A DNA stretch of 64,000 nucleotides. Source: PHAA01 sp964494735 (GTDB lineage: Bacteria > Bacillota > Syntrophomonadia > Syntrophomonadales > Syntrophomonadaceae). Every line of letters begins with the position of its first letter. The stretch's first letter is position 1. The stretch covers positions 41,472 to 105,471 of the forward strand of contig CAZBSD010000004.1 of the NCBI GenBank assembly GCA_964494735.1. The letters are read 5' to 3'. The notes under the pieces were generated by a model. It searched no databases. It was given only the letters and a program-made list of their open reading frames with translations, and was not told where the DNA came from. This document shows positions 37,612 to 47,483 of this stretch, one piece after another. Made by a program: the position numbers and the translations under genes.

Positions 37612-38316
37612 TCACCAAGGCCAATTATTGACCACCGCCATGGCCAGCGGAACCAGGAACAGACCCGGCAGCAGGTTGGCTATCCGGATGCGGGTGATCC
37701 CCATCGCATTGAAGCCTATCCCGGCAATCAATACCCCGCCCAGAGCGGTGATGTTGTTCAACATGGGATCAGTCAGCAAGGGTTTTATAAAACCAGCCGC
37801 CAAGCTGATGGAGCCCTGGTAAATAAATAACGGTATGGCTGAAAACAAAACCCCGACCCCCATGCTGGCTGCAAACAACATGGCGAAGATGCCGTCCAGC
37901 ATCGACTTCACCAGCAGTATCTCATAGTTGTGGGTCAAACCGTCCTGCAAAGAGCCGACGATGGCCATGGCACCCACGCAGAACAGCAGGGTGGCCGATA
38001 CGAATCCCTTTACAAACAAGTTTTCTCCGTCCCCTCCATTGTTCCCACCGACAACCCGCTCCAACCTGACCCCCAGGTCTTCCAGCCGGGATTCCCAGCG
38101 CTGCCCCTCGCCCCACACCGCCCCTAAGGCCAGGCAAACGCCTACCAGGGCGATGCTCTCCGCTTTAAAGGCATACTGCATGCCGATTGCCACTATCAGC
38201 AGGCCCAGGCCATCCTGCATGGTGCGGCTGATATTGACCGGTATTCCCTTGCGGAACACCAATCCCAACAGGCCTGCCAGTATGATACTGAGGGTATTTA
38301 TTATAGTGCCGGTCAA
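37612..38316 (-). CDS. DUF554-family membrane protein
   Basis: The 234-residue protein has about seven hydrophobic segments and the family start TGTIINTLSIILAGLLGLVF. It also retains conserved ISRTMQDGLGLL and the GVLIAGIGFNAMGI end. DUF554 (YdfK/YqgA) proteins are widespread integral membrane proteins of unknown function, possibly transporters. It lies between ligA and gatC with more than 100 bp on each side. Confidence 0.88.
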   Translation of the reverse strand: MTGTIINTLSIILAGLLGLVFRKGIPVNISRTMQDGLGLLIVAIGMQYAFKAESIALVGVCLALGAVWGEGQRWESRLEDLGVRLERVVGGNNGGDGENLFVKGFVSATLLFCVGAMAIVGSLQDGLTHNYEILLVKSMLDGIFAMLFAASMGVGVLFSAIPLFIYQGSISLAAGFIKPLLTDPMLNNITALGGVLIAGIGFNAMGITRIRIANLLPGLFLVPLAMAVVNNWPW

Positions 38317-38458
38317 ATCATAGCCCCCCGTATGGGTACAATGTTGAAGCCATCCCCCGCATTAAGTGGGGATGGCTCAAAAAGCTGCTTATATTTTATT
38401 CCAAACTATATTAACCTGACAAGCAGGAACCTTGCATACATCAAAAGGCTGTGCCCGA

Positions 38459-40441
38459 TCATCCCAGCATGGCCAGGAATTCTTCCTCACTGAGGATCTT
38501 GATCCCCAATTGCAGAGCCTTATCATATTTGCTGCCCGGTTCGGAGCCAGCCACCACATAATCGGTGTTCTTGCTTACACTGGAACTGGTTTTGCCCCCG
38601 TGAGCCATTATCTTTTCGCTCGCTTCGCCGCGGCTCATGGTCGCCATGGTCCCGGTCAGCACGAAGTTTAACCCGGCCAAACCACCACTGGCTGGGATCG
38701 GCTGCGTTTCCTTCATATTTACACCCGCTGCCGCCAGCCTTTCCAACATGATCAGGTTATGGGGCTCGCCGAAAAAGCTGACTACACTCTCAGCCATCTT
38801 GGCTCCTATCTCTGGAATACAGACCAGCTGCTCTGCCGTAATGGATTTGAACTGTTCCATATCGGTTATAACCGCGGTCAGGGTCCGGGCCGTCTTCAAA
38901 CCTATGTGCCTTATCCCCAGCGCCGTAATCAAGCGGTGCAGGGGCCGGCTCTTGCTGTTTTCGATGGCTTGTATCAGGTTGGCGGCCGATTTGGCGCCTT
39001 TCCGCTCCAATCCGGCGATAGTATCCTGGTCCAGGTCATATAAGTCGGCTATATTGGCAACCAGTTGGTGGCTCACCAGTTGCTCGACCAAGGCGGGCCC
39101 CATCCCATCGATATCCATGGCGTCACGGGAGGCAAAAAACACCAGGCTTTCGATCAAACGGGCCGGGCAGTTCAGGTTCTCACAGCGATAGGCCACTTCT
39201 CCCTCCGGTCTAACCGCCTTACTGCCGCAACTGGGACAATGGGCGGGGGGATCAATAATCTCCTCGGCACCGCTCCGCTTCTCCACTACCGGTCGGATAA
39301 CCTCGGGTATTATGTCCCCGGCTTTATGTACCAACACCGTATCGCCGATACGGATGTCCTTATCCCGGACCAGGTCGAAATTATGCAGGCTGGCTCGGCT
39401 GACGGTAGTCCCGGCCAGGGATACCGGCACGAGTAGAGCGGTGGGGGCGATGATGCCGGTGCGGCCGACATTGAGTTCGCAGCCCTTGATGATGGTCTCC
39501 TTCTCCTCGGCCAAAAACTTGTAGGCGATAGCCCAGCGGGGACTCTTGGCAGTCTGGCCCAGTTCCTGCCGGGGACCGAATGGGTTGAGTTTGACCACTA
39601 CCCCATCTATCTCATAGGGCAGGCTGTGCCGCTCCTCTTCGTACTGGCGGCAATATGCGTAAACATCATCTATTGTACTGCAAACCCGGGCCGCCTGGTT
39701 GATCGGCATACCCAGATCCTGCAGAAAACTTAGGGCCTGTCCCTGGGTATCCAGTTCCTTGCCCTCGATATGGATTATGTCATATATGTAGGCGGACAAG
39801 GCCCGGCTGGCCGTTATCCTCGGGTTCAATTGACGCAGGGAACCGGCGGCGGCATTACGGGGATTGGCAAAAACTCTCTCCCCCTGCTCCTCCCTTTCCC
39901 GGTTCAAACGGGCGAACTCGACCTTGGGCATGAAAATTTCGCCCCGCACCTCCAGGCGGGGCAACGCGGAATGCAACCGCAGGGGGATGGTTTTTATGGT
40001 CCGAACATTAAGGGTCACGTCCTCACCCAGGAGACCGTCGCCGCGGGTAGCAGCACTTACCAATAGTCCCTGGTCATAAACCAGGGCAATAGATACCCCG
40101 TCGATCTTCAACTCCGCCATATAGGAGGATGATGTTCCAGCTTTGCCGGCACGCCGGTCAAAGGCTTGCAGATCCTCCCAGGAAAAGGCGTTGTCCAGGC
40201 TAAGTAAGGGGTTGCGGTGCACCACCGTCGCCAAACCGGCCCGGGCTTCGCCGCCCACCCGCTGCGAAGGGGAATCGGCGGTGACCAACTCCGGGTATAA
40301 TCCCTCCAGGTCCGCCAACTCCTGCATCAGCTTGTCGAACTCCTGGTCCGTTATGCGGGGATCGTCCAGCACATAGTATTGATACTCATGGTGGCGGATA
40401 ACTTCCCGCAGTTCATCCAGTCGGGCTTGTACCTCGTTCAA
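38459..40441 (-). CDS. ligA: NAD-dependent DNA ligase LigA
   Basis: The 660-residue protein has the LigA layout. It comprises domain Ia (HEYQYYVLDDP), a nucleotidyltransferase domain with adenylated Lys112 in AELKIDG, and an OB fold. A four-Cys zinc finger (CPSCGS...CENLNCPARL) and helix-hairpin-helix repeats follow. A C-terminal BRCT domain starts near residue 585 (LAGLNFVLTGTMATMSR). It seals nicks in replication and repair. It follows pcrA by 41 bp on the same strand, the usual Gram-positive pcrA-ligA pair. Confidence 0.98.
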   Translation of the reverse strand: MNEVQARLDELREVIRHHEYQYYVLDDPRITDQEFDKLMQELADLEGLYPELVTADSPSQRVGGEARAGLATVVHRNPLLSLDNAFSWEDLQAFDRRAGKAGTSSSYMAELKIDGVSIALVYDQGLLVSAATRGDGLLGEDVTLNVRTIKTIPLRLHSALPRLEVRGEIFMPKVEFARLNREREEQGERVFANPRNAAAGSLRQLNPRITASRALSAYIYDIIHIEGKELDTQGQALSFLQDLGMPINQAARVCSTIDDVYAYCRQYEEERHSLPYEIDGVVVKLNPFGPRQELGQTAKSPRWAIAYKFLAEEKETIIKGCELNVGRTGIIAPTALLVPVSLAGTTVSRASLHNFDLVRDKDIRIGDTVLVHKAGDIIPEVIRPVVEKRSGAEEIIDPPAHCPSCGSKAVRPEGEVAYRCENLNCPARLIESLVFFASRDAMDIDGMGPALVEQLVSHQLVANIADLYDLDQDTIAGLERKGAKSAANLIQAIENSKSRPLHRLITALGIRHIGLKTARTLTAVITDMEQFKSITAEQLVCIPEIGAKMAESVVSFFGEPHNLIMLERLAAAGVNMKETQPIPASGGLAGLNFVLTGTMATMSRGEASEKIMAHGGKTSSSVSKNTDYVVAGSEPGSKYDKALQLGIKILSEEEFLAMLG

Positions 40442-40482
40442 AGCCCAGCCTCCTTCGCCACTGATTCACATCTCCAGGTTTA

Positions 40483-42570
40483 CTATACTATCTTCTCCAA
40501 GGGGGCCATATCTAAACGGAGCATGCGGGTACCGGCTCTCTCAAAATCGACCACCGCTATCTCATCCTCGGTCAGTTTGAGGACCAGGCCTACCCCGAAT
40601 TTTTTGTGGATGACGGTGTCGCCCTCGAACAGCGGCCCTCCCATCCGTTTTTTCTCGGGGGGAGCCTCCAACAGGTCCTCGGGTATTTCCTGCAGAAACC
40701 GGGAGGGCGGGTTGTTCCTCTCATATCCATACAATAGCCGGGATACAGCGTTGGTAAGGTAGAGACGCTCCTGGGCCCGGGTGATACCCACATAACAGAG
40801 CCGCCGCTCCTCCTCCATCTCTTCCATGGATTCGATCCGATAGGAGGGGAACACCCCTTCCTCCATCCCGGTCATGAACACCGCCGGGAATTCCAGGCCT
40901 TTGGCCCCGTGGTAGGTCATCATGACTACCGCGTCATTGTAATCCATCTCATCAGTATCCTGAACCAGGGCGATGCGGGCCAGGAAATCTTCCAAACCTT
41001 CCATGCCCTCGTTCTCGGACTCGACCGTCAGGGACCGCAGCTCCATCAGGTTGTCGATCCGGGCCTGAGCATCGGACACGTTAACTTTCTTTAGATCATC
41101 TATGTATCCGCTCATATCCAACACCTGATCCAGAATCTCCCGCAGGGCTAACCCGGATTGGTTGAGGCTGCTGAAATAATCCATCATCCCATAGAAATCG
41201 ACCAGCACCGCCGCCATCTTTTTACTGATGCCATTGATTTCGGCCGCCAGAGGCAGAACATCCAATATAGCCAGTCCCTCCCGGGCAGCTACTTCCTCCA
41301 GCTTTTCAACCGTTTTCTCACCTATCCCCCGGCGGGGGACATTGATCACCCGGCGAAAACTGAGACGGTCGTTTTTATTGCAGATCAGTTTCAAATAGGC
41401 CACTATATCCCTGATTTCTTTGCGCTCATAGAATTTGCGGGCCCCTATTATGCGATAGGGTATGTATTTTCCCAGCAAGGCTTCCTCAATTATGCGGGAC
41501 TGGGCGTGGGTGCGGTAGAATATGGAACATTCGCCATAACGGCGTCCTTCCCGGTCGACCAGGTCGGCGATGGTAGTGGCGATAAACTGGGCTTCCTGGA
41601 AGCTGTCCCCGGCACAGAAATAGGTTATCTTGGCACCAGCGGGATTATCGGTATGGAGGTTCTTGTCTTCCCGGTCCCGGTTATGGCCGATGATGGCGTT
41701 GGCGGCAGCGATGATATGACGGCTGGAACGATAATTGGTCTCCAGCTTGACCAGGCAGGCGTCGGGGTAATCGCCCAGGAAACGCCTGACATTGCCGGGG
41801 TCCGCTCCCCGCCAGCTATAAATGGACTGGTCCGGGTCCCCCACCACAAAGATATTGCGGTGCCCGGCGGCCAACATATTGGCCCACAGGTACTGGGCAT
41901 TATTGGTATCCTGGTACTCATCCACCATTATGTAGCGGAAGCGGTCCTGGTATTTGTGCAGAACCTCGGGGTATTCCTTGAAAAGGCGGATACAAAGAAC
42001 GATCAGGTCTTCAAAATCGAGGGCATTGTACTCCTTCAAGCGGGCGTTGTAGATGCGGTGGACACGGTAATACTTGTCCCTGATCCAGGTGGGGAGATTG
42101 GACTCCTGGTAATAAGCCTCAGCGTTTACCAGGCTGTTCTTGGCCTGCTTGATTATGTACATGATCTCATCGGGCTTGGTCTCGTAATCGTTTTCTTCCT
42201 TAAGGATGTCTTTAATAAGGGTCTTGCTTTCGCTTTCCCCCAGGATGGCAAAACTGCGCTCATATCCCAAGTGGTGAATATCCATGCGCAGAATCTTGTA
42301 GCAGGCAGCATGGAAGGTCTGGATCCAATGGCCGTTGTAGTCGGGGATGAGCCGGGCTACCCGATCCCTCATCTCCTGGGCGGCTTTGTTGGTGAAGGTT
42401 ATAGCCAGGATGGATTGGGGCCCCACCCCATTTTCGATCAGATGACTGATGCGGCTGGTCAGCACCCTGGTCTTGCCGCTGCCAGCCCCAGCCAGAACCA
42501 TGCACGGCCCGTCAAAATGAAAGACCGCTTCTTGCTGACGGTCATTTAAACCAGTTAAGATATCGTTCAT
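40483..42570 (-). CDS. pcrA: ATP-dependent DNA helicase PcrA (UvrD family)
   Basis: The 695-residue superfamily 1 helicase has Walker A AGAGSGKT at residues 27-34, motif Ia AITFTNKAA, Walker B VDEYQDTN, and motif IV-VI segments including TYHGAKGLEFPAVF and YVGITRAQE. Its PcrA-type Tudor-like C-terminus (TVIHKKFGVGLVLKL) binds RNA polymerase in relatives. It acts in repair, rolling-circle replication and removal of transcription conflicts. It is the first gene of the pcrA-ligA pair and begins 172 bp after the his-operon terminator. Confidence 0.98.
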   Translation of the reverse strand: MNDILTGLNDRQQEAVFHFDGPCMVLAGAGSGKTRVLTSRISHLIENGVGPQSILAITFTNKAAQEMRDRVARLIPDYNGHWIQTFHAACYKILRMDIHHLGYERSFAILGESESKTLIKDILKEENDYETKPDEIMYIIKQAKNSLVNAEAYYQESNLPTWIRDKYYRVHRIYNARLKEYNALDFEDLIVLCIRLFKEYPEVLHKYQDRFRYIMVDEYQDTNNAQYLWANMLAAGHRNIFVVGDPDQSIYSWRGADPGNVRRFLGDYPDACLVKLETNYRSSRHIIAAANAIIGHNRDREDKNLHTDNPAGAKITYFCAGDSFQEAQFIATTIADLVDREGRRYGECSIFYRTHAQSRIIEEALLGKYIPYRIIGARKFYERKEIRDIVAYLKLICNKNDRLSFRRVINVPRRGIGEKTVEKLEEVAAREGLAILDVLPLAAEINGISKKMAAVLVDFYGMMDYFSSLNQSGLALREILDQVLDMSGYIDDLKKVNVSDAQARIDNLMELRSLTVESENEGMEGLEDFLARIALVQDTDEMDYNDAVVMMTYHGAKGLEFPAVFMTGMEEGVFPSYRIESMEEMEEERRLCYVGITRAQERLYLTNAVSRLLYGYERNNPPSRFLQEIPEDLLEAPPEKKRMGGPLFEGDTVIHKKFGVGLVLKLTEDEIAVVDFERAGTRMLRLDMAPLEKIV

Positions 42571-42741
42571 TATATTACCTGCTTTCTAGTACGAAGGACA
42601 TCTTGCTCCCCATTAATAATAACATAAATGATAACCCGGATTTAAGCGCTGGTTTCCTGCCAACTAGCCCCACCCTGATTGGAGCCAATGATATGCTGGT
42701 CCTGCCACATTGGCTCGGCCAAAACATCCTTCCCTCGGCAG

Positions 42742-42785
42742 GAAAAATCGAGCCCCTCCGGAAAAGGTCTGGAGGCGGGCTCGAT
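42742..42785 (-). terminator. Rho-independent terminator at the end of the pur-his run
   Basis: On the minus strand CGAGCC-CGCCTCC style bases (42784-42771) pair with GGAGG-GGCTCG (42759-42748) and run into ATTTTT. It lies about 40 bp after the hisIE stop. No comparable terminator is visible between purE and hisIE. Confidence 0.82.
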
Positions 42786-42825
42786 TGGTGCGTCCCTCAT
42801 GGGTGAAGTGAGTCTGCTTTACTTT

Positions 42826-43473
42826 TTAACGACGTGACTTAAGTTCTGCAAAGATGTCTTCCAGGGAGACCCCCTGTTCAACCAGCAGGACCAGCAGATG
42901 GTAGAAGAGGTCTGAGGTTTCATACACCACTTCTTCCCGGCTCCGGTTCTTGGCGGCTATTATTACCTCGGCATTCTCCTCCCCTACCTTTTTCAGTATC
43001 TTATCCAATCCTTTCTCAAACAGGTAGGAGGTGTAAGAACCGGCCGGCATCTTTTCCTTACGGTCAGCGATAACATCGTAAAGTTCATACAGGACAGCGG
43101 CGCTGGCCCGGGGAGAATACACCCGGCCAGGATCGAAGACGATCGGCTCTACTTCCTGGCCCTCAGCATTACGGTAGAAACAGGAATAATGACCGGTATG
43201 ACAGGCTGCTCCGATCTGTTCCACTTGGACCAGCAAGCTGTCCTGATCGCAATCATAGAATATGTCCTTGACCTTCTGGATATGGCCGGAGGTCTCACCC
43301 TTCATCCATAATTGCTGGCGGCTGCGGGAATAAAACCATGTCTGGCCGGTGGCGATGGTCTTCTGCAGCGATTCCTTGTTCATATAGGCCATCATCAGTA
43401 CCTGGCCGCTCCGCGAGTCCTGGATTATGGCGGGCACCAGCCCCTGTTGATCGAACTTGATCTTGTCTATCAT
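42826..43473 (-). CDS. hisIE: Bifunctional phosphoribosyl-AMP cyclohydrolase / phosphoribosyl-ATP pyrophosphatase
   Basis: The 215-residue protein fuses HisI (about 1-110, with metal ligands in YDCDQDSLL and ACHTGHYSC) to HisE (about 120-212, with GEENAEVIIAAKN and ETSDLFYHLLVLL). It catalyses steps 2 and 3 of histidine synthesis. ATG 43473 overlaps the hisF stop as ATGA; the longer upstream frame lies inside hisF. It is the last gene of the run. Confidence 0.97.
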   Translation of the reverse strand: MIDKIKFDQQGLVPAIIQDSRSGQVLMMAYMNKESLQKTIATGQTWFYSRSRQQLWMKGETSGHIQKVKDIFYDCDQDSLLVQVEQIGAACHTGHYSCFYRNAEGQEVEPIVFDPGRVYSPRASAAVLYELYDVIADRKEKMPAGSYTSYLFEKGLDKILKKVGEENAEVIIAAKNRSREEVVYETSDLFYHLLVLLVEQGVSLEDIFAELKSRR

Positions 43474-44228
43474 CTTCTTATTGTTACTCCTCTTCCCGCC
43501 AGGTATTCTTTGGCCTGGTGTATGGTAAATTCGCGGTAGTGAAATATCGATGCACACAATACTGCATCGGCGTGACCGTAAGCACAAGCGGTATACAAGT
43601 GCTCCAGATCACCCGCCCCCCCGGAGGCTATCACCGGAATGGAAGCAGCGGCCGATACCGCTGCCGTAAGGGCGATGTCATAACCTTCCTTGGTTCCATC
43701 CTTATCCATACTGGTCAGCAGGATCTCTCCGGCTCCCAAATTTTGAGCCCGTTCGGCCCACTCCAGCACGTCTATACCGGTAGGAGTGCGCCCACCGTGG
43801 ATATATACCTCCCACCCGCCGCCTGGACGGCTGCGGGCGTCGATGGCAGTTATTATACACTGGCTGCCGAACTTGATGGCCCCTTCGGTTATCAGTTCCG
43901 GTTTCTGCACGGCCGCGGTATTCACTGATACCTTGTCAGCCCCGGCGTTGAGTGTATCGCGGATGTCTTCGATGGTGCGAATCCCCCCGCCCACGGTAAA
44001 GGGAATGAATACCTCCCGGGCGGTCTGGCGGACCACCTCCAGCATGGTCTGGCGGCCTTCGGAAGAAGCGGTAATATCGAGGAAGACCAGCTCGTCGGCC
44101 CCCTCCCGGTCATAGAAGGCGGCTTGTTGGACCGGATCCCCGGCATCCCTCAATTCCAAAAAATTTATCCCTTTCACCACCCGCCCGGCATGAACGTCCA
44201 GGCATGGTATGATCCTCTTGGCCAGCAT
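43470..44228 (-). CDS. hisF: Imidazole glycerol phosphate synthase, cyclase subunit HisF
   Basis: The 252-residue TIM barrel starts RIIPCLDVHAGRVVKGINF, with Asp11 catalytic, and has the VGGGIRTIEDI and ASGGAGDLEHL phosphate-binding loops. With HisH it forms IGP and releases AICAR, which PurH (same run) recycles to IMP. It is coupled to hisIE by a 4-bp overlap. Confidence 0.98.
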   Translation of the reverse strand: MLAKRIIPCLDVHAGRVVKGINFLELRDAGDPVQQAAFYDREGADELVFLDITASSEGRQTMLEVVRQTAREVFIPFTVGGGIRTIEDIRDTLNAGADKVSVNTAAVQKPELITEGAIKFGSQCIITAIDARSRPGGGWEVYIHGGRTPTGIDVLEWAERAQNLGAGEILLTSMDKDGTKEGYDIALTAAVSAAASIPVIASGGAGDLEHLYTACAYGHADAVLCASIFHYREFTIHQAKEYLAGRGVTIRR

Positions 44229-44244
44229 ATTGTGACTCCTTATC

Positions 44245-44970
44245 CTATCTGGCTGCCTGCAATGCTTGGGCCAGGCTTATCTTGCCCTCGTAAATGGCCT
44301 TGCCCACGATCGCTCCGGTCACTCCCAAAGGTTCCAACTCTTTCAAGGCTGTGATATTTTCTGCGGTTGACACTCCTCCGGACGCGATAACCTTGAGCTG
44401 GCTGTAGCGTACCATCTTTTCGATGGCAGCCAGATTGGGCCCCTGCAGCAGGCCGTCTCGGGAAATGTCGGTGTATATGGCCGAAGCTACCCCCAGCTGG
44501 CCCATGGTGTGGCCAAACTCGAAGGCATCAAGGTTGGATTTCTCCACCCACCCTTGCAGCGCCACCATACCGTCGCGGGCGTCGATGCCCAGCACTATCT
44601 TCTCCGCTCCGTATTCATTCAGGAGTTCCTCCATGAAAGCCGGACTATGGACCGCCCGGGTACCGATTATCACCCGTTCCGCCCCCAGCTCCAGCAATCT
44701 TTCCACATCCGCCCGAGTGCGCAGGCCGCCGCCCACCTGGAAGGGGATCTGGATGGCTTGGGCAATCGCGGCAATAGCCGGGAGGTTGCGGGGGCCTCCC
44801 TCAAAGGCTCCATCCAGGTCAACCACATGAAGGTACCCTGCCCCCTGTTCTTGGAAAGAACAGGCTACCTCGGCGGGGGAATTGGAGTAAACCGTTTTGT
44901 CCTCCTTGCGGCCCTGCACCAGCCGCACACATTGGCCTTCCTTCAAATCGATAGCGGGAAATATAATCAC
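44245..44970 (-). CDS. hisA: ProFAR isomerase HisA
   Basis: The 241-residue TIM barrel has IIFPAIDLKEGQCVRLVQG with Asp8, and YTDISRDGLLQG carrying the second catalytic Asp. It also has VGGGLRTRADV and ASGGVSTAENI phosphate loops. It isomerises ProFAR to PRFAR. Its start overlaps the hisH stop. Confidence 0.98.
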   Translation of the reverse strand: MIIFPAIDLKEGQCVRLVQGRKEDKTVYSNSPAEVACSFQEQGAGYLHVVDLDGAFEGGPRNLPAIAAIAQAIQIPFQVGGGLRTRADVERLLELGAERVIIGTRAVHSPAFMEELLNEYGAEKIVLGIDARDGMVALQGWVEKSNLDAFEFGHTMGQLGVASAIYTDISRDGLLQGPNLAAIEKMVRYSQLKVIASGGVSTAENITALKELEPLGVTGAIVGKAIYEGKISLAQALQAAR

Positions 44971-45578
44971 ATCGTCAGCTCCCCAAAATTCTTCAATATG
45001 CGCAGACCCAATATACTGGATTTCTCCGGGTGGAACTGGGTCGCCATCAGTGAGCCCTTTTCGATGGCGGATACAAAACTGCCCCCGTAATCGGTACAGG
45101 CAGCCACCAGCGACTCGTCAGCCGGGACCACGTAATAGGAATGAACGAAATAAAAATAGCTGCCCTCAGGAATGCCGGCCAGCATGCGACTGGCCGGATT
45201 TATGGTGATGCTGTTCCAGCCTATCTGGGGTACCTTGTAATCGATGGGCAGGCTAAATCGCTTTACCCGGCCCGGGATAATATTCAGTCCCTGGTGCACC
45301 CCATTCTCCTCACTCTGGCTGAAAAGCAGCTGCATCCCCAGGCATATCCCCAAAAGCGGGGTGTGCTGTTCCACCACCTGACGGATGGTTTGATCTATAC
45401 CCCTCTGGCGCAGGTTGTGGATGGCGTCGCCGAAAGCGCCCACCCCGGGCAGCACCACCTTGTCGGCGGCCAGAATCTCTTCCGGGTGGGAGGTGATACG
45501 GGTCGGGTAACCTACTTTAAGGAAGGCGTTCTGGACACTGGCCAGGTTGCCCATGCCATAATCTATTATTGCGATCAC
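44967..45578 (-). CDS. hisH: Imidazole glycerol phosphate synthase, glutaminase subunit HisH
   Basis: The 203-residue class I amidotransferase has nucleophile Cys79 in LLGICLGMQLLF and the His-Glu pair in TQFHPEKSS. It supplies ammonia to HisF. It lies 15 bp after hisB and overlaps hisA by 4 bp. Confidence 0.98.
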   Translation of the reverse strand: MIAIIDYGMGNLASVQNAFLKVGYPTRITSHPEEILAADKVVLPGVGAFGDAIHNLRQRGIDQTIRQVVEQHTPLLGICLGMQLLFSQSEENGVHQGLNIIPGRVKRFSLPIDYKVPQIGWNSITINPASRMLAGIPEGSYFYFVHSYYVVPADESLVAACTDYGGSFVSAIEKGSLMATQFHPEKSSILGLRILKNFGELTM

Positions 45579-45593
45579 TGGGATTTTTGCCTC

Positions 45594-46193
45594 CTAGAGC
45601 CGGCCTTTGGAGGACCATACGACCCCCTCAATGTCGGGTTCGATGGCCACCGCCTCCTTGAAGGCACGGGCAAATGCTTTAAAAACGGCTTCTATTATGT
45701 GGTGCGAATTCTCGCCTCTTAAAAGATCGATATGCAAGGTAATGCCGGCATGGTTGACGACCGCCTGGAAAAATTCTTTAATATTCTCGGTGCTCAGCAC
45801 CCCCAGCTTCTCTGCCGGCACCTCCACACCGTAGACCAGACAAGGCCGGTTGGACAGATCGAGCACCACCCGGGCCAGGGCTTCATCCATGGGGATGGTG
45901 GCTGAACCGTAACGAGTTATGCCTTTCTTGCCGCCCATGGCCTGTTTGATCGCTTCGCCCAGGCAGATACCGATATCTTCAACGGTATGGTGGTCATCTA
46001 CTTCCATGTCCCCCCGAGCGGCCAGTTTTAGATTGCACAGGCTATGCACCGAAAACAAGGTCAGCATATGACTCAGAAAAGTGATCTCAGTATCGATCTG
46101 GTGTAATCCGGTACCGTCGAGATCCAACTCTACGAAGACTTCAGTCTCACGGGTCTTGCGCTTGATCTCCCCAATTCTTCTTTCTTCCGCCAT
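45594..46193 (-). CDS. hisB: Imidazoleglycerol-phosphate dehydratase HisB
   Basis: The 199-residue monofunctional IGPD has the two metal motifs DDHHTVEDIGI and the later SHHIIEAVFKAFARA. It lacks the histidinol-phosphatase half of enteric HisB. It starts one base after the hisD stop. No hisC or histidinol phosphatase gene is in the run, so those steps are encoded elsewhere. Confidence 0.98.
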   Translation of the reverse strand: MAEERRIGEIKRKTRETEVFVELDLDGTGLHQIDTEITFLSHMLTLFSVHSLCNLKLAARGDMEVDDHHTVEDIGICLGEAIKQAMGGKKGITRYGSATIPMDEALARVVLDLSNRPCLVYGVEVPAEKLGVLSTENIKEFFQAVVNHAGITLHIDLLRGENSHHIIEAVFKAFARAFKEAVAIEPDIEGVVWSSKGRL

Positions 46194-46194
46194 A

Positions 46195-47481
46195 TCAACT
46201 CTCCTTCCTTACCTGCAGGCAATTGGCGTGGGCAGTCAGACCTTCCACCTGGGCCAGCTTGATTATATCATCCGCATCGGCCTCCATACCCTGCCGCGAA
46301 TAATAGATGATGCTGGAAGCTTTCATGAAAGTATCAACCGTGACCGGTGAATAAAACCTGGCCGTCCCGCCGGTGGGCAGGATGTGGTTGGGTCCGGCGA
46401 CGTAGTCTCCCACTGACTCCGGGGTGTTGTGCCCCAGGAAAATAGCCCCGGCATTCTTTATCAGGCTCAATATTTCAAACGGTTTGTCGACCATCAGTTC
46501 CAGATGTTCGGGGGCTACCCTATTGGCCACCTGGCAAGCCTCGCGGATGTCGCTCACCTTGATCATGGCACCATGCTCCGCCAGTGATTTCTCTATAATC
46601 TCCGGGCGGGAAAGGTACTTGATCTGCCGTTCGATCTCTTTCTCTACTGCGTCCATCAAGCTTTCGTCATCGGTTACCAGGATGCTGCGGGCCAAAACGT
46701 CATGCTCGGCCTGGGACATCATATCGGCGGCTGCCTGAACCGGGTCGGCGCTATGGTCGGCTACTATCAGGATCTCGCTGGGACCGGCCAGCATATCGAT
46801 ATTTACATCCCCATAGACCATCTTCTTGGCCACGGTCACATAGATGTTGCCGGGTCCGCTGATCAGATCCACCTTCTTTATGGTTTCTGTGCCCCAGGCC
46901 AGCCCGAAAACCGCCTGGGCCCCGCCCATCTTGTATATCTCCCTTAAGCCCAACTCAGAGGCAGCCACCAGGGTATAGGGATTCATCCGGCCATCTTTGT
47001 CAGGTGGGCTGACCATGGCTATCTCTTCCACCCCGGCCACCATGGCCGGTATGGCGTTCATCAGTACCGAGGACGGATAAGCGGCCGTTCCCCCGGGAAC
47101 ATATATGCCCACCCGCTCCAGGGGGCGGAACAGTTGCCCCAGGATGTTGCCCTTCTCGTCCGGCTCCATCCACGAATTTCTCAGCTGCTTCTGGTGGAAT
47201 AAAGTAATATTGTCGATAGCCTTGCGCAGGGCGATAACATAATCATCATCTACCTTGCCCCAGGCTTCCTCTATCTCTGCTTCGCTGACCAGGAAATTGG
47301 ACTCGTCGATGAGTGCCCCGTCATAGCGGGCGGTGCAGGCAAAGATGCCCTGATTACCGCGGCTCCTCACTTCATCGGCTATGGCTGCCACACCATCGTG
47401 ATAAATACCCATATCGACTGATCCGGCTGCCAGGAAAGCATCCAGGTTGCCATCCGCGGTATCGATTCGCTTAATGCGCAT
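46195..47481 (-). CDS. hisD: Histidinol dehydrogenase HisD
   Basis: The 428-residue enzyme shows RVGIYVPGGTAAYPSSVLMN, the ISGPGNIYVTVAKKMV segment and DMLAGPSEILIVAD. Catalytic histidines are in APEHLEL and the GPNHILPTGGTAR motif. It performs the last two oxidations to histidine. hisG ends 2 bp upstream. Confidence 0.98.
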   Translation of the reverse strand: MRIKRIDTADGNLDAFLAAGSVDMGIYHDGVAAIADEVRSRGNQGIFACTARYDGALIDESNFLVSEAEIEEAWGKVDDDYVIALRKAIDNITLFHQKQLRNSWMEPDEKGNILGQLFRPLERVGIYVPGGTAAYPSSVLMNAIPAMVAGVEEIAMVSPPDKDGRMNPYTLVAASELGLREIYKMGGAQAVFGLAWGTETIKKVDLISGPGNIYVTVAKKMVYGDVNIDMLAGPSEILIVADHSADPVQAAADMMSQAEHDVLARSILVTDDESLMDAVEKEIERQIKYLSRPEIIEKSLAEHGAMIKVSDIREACQVANRVAPEHLELMVDKPFEILSLIKNAGAIFLGHNTPESVGDYVAGPNHILPTGGTARFYSPVTVDTFMKASSIIYYSRQGMEADADDIIKLAQVEGLTAHANCLQVRKES

Positions 47482-47483
47482 TA

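Noticed and set aside
38348..38377. AGCCATCCCC/GGGGATGGCT stem-loop between DUF554 and ligA as a terminator
   Set aside because: The stem is perfect, but no T-run follows on either strand, so a terminator cannot be supported.
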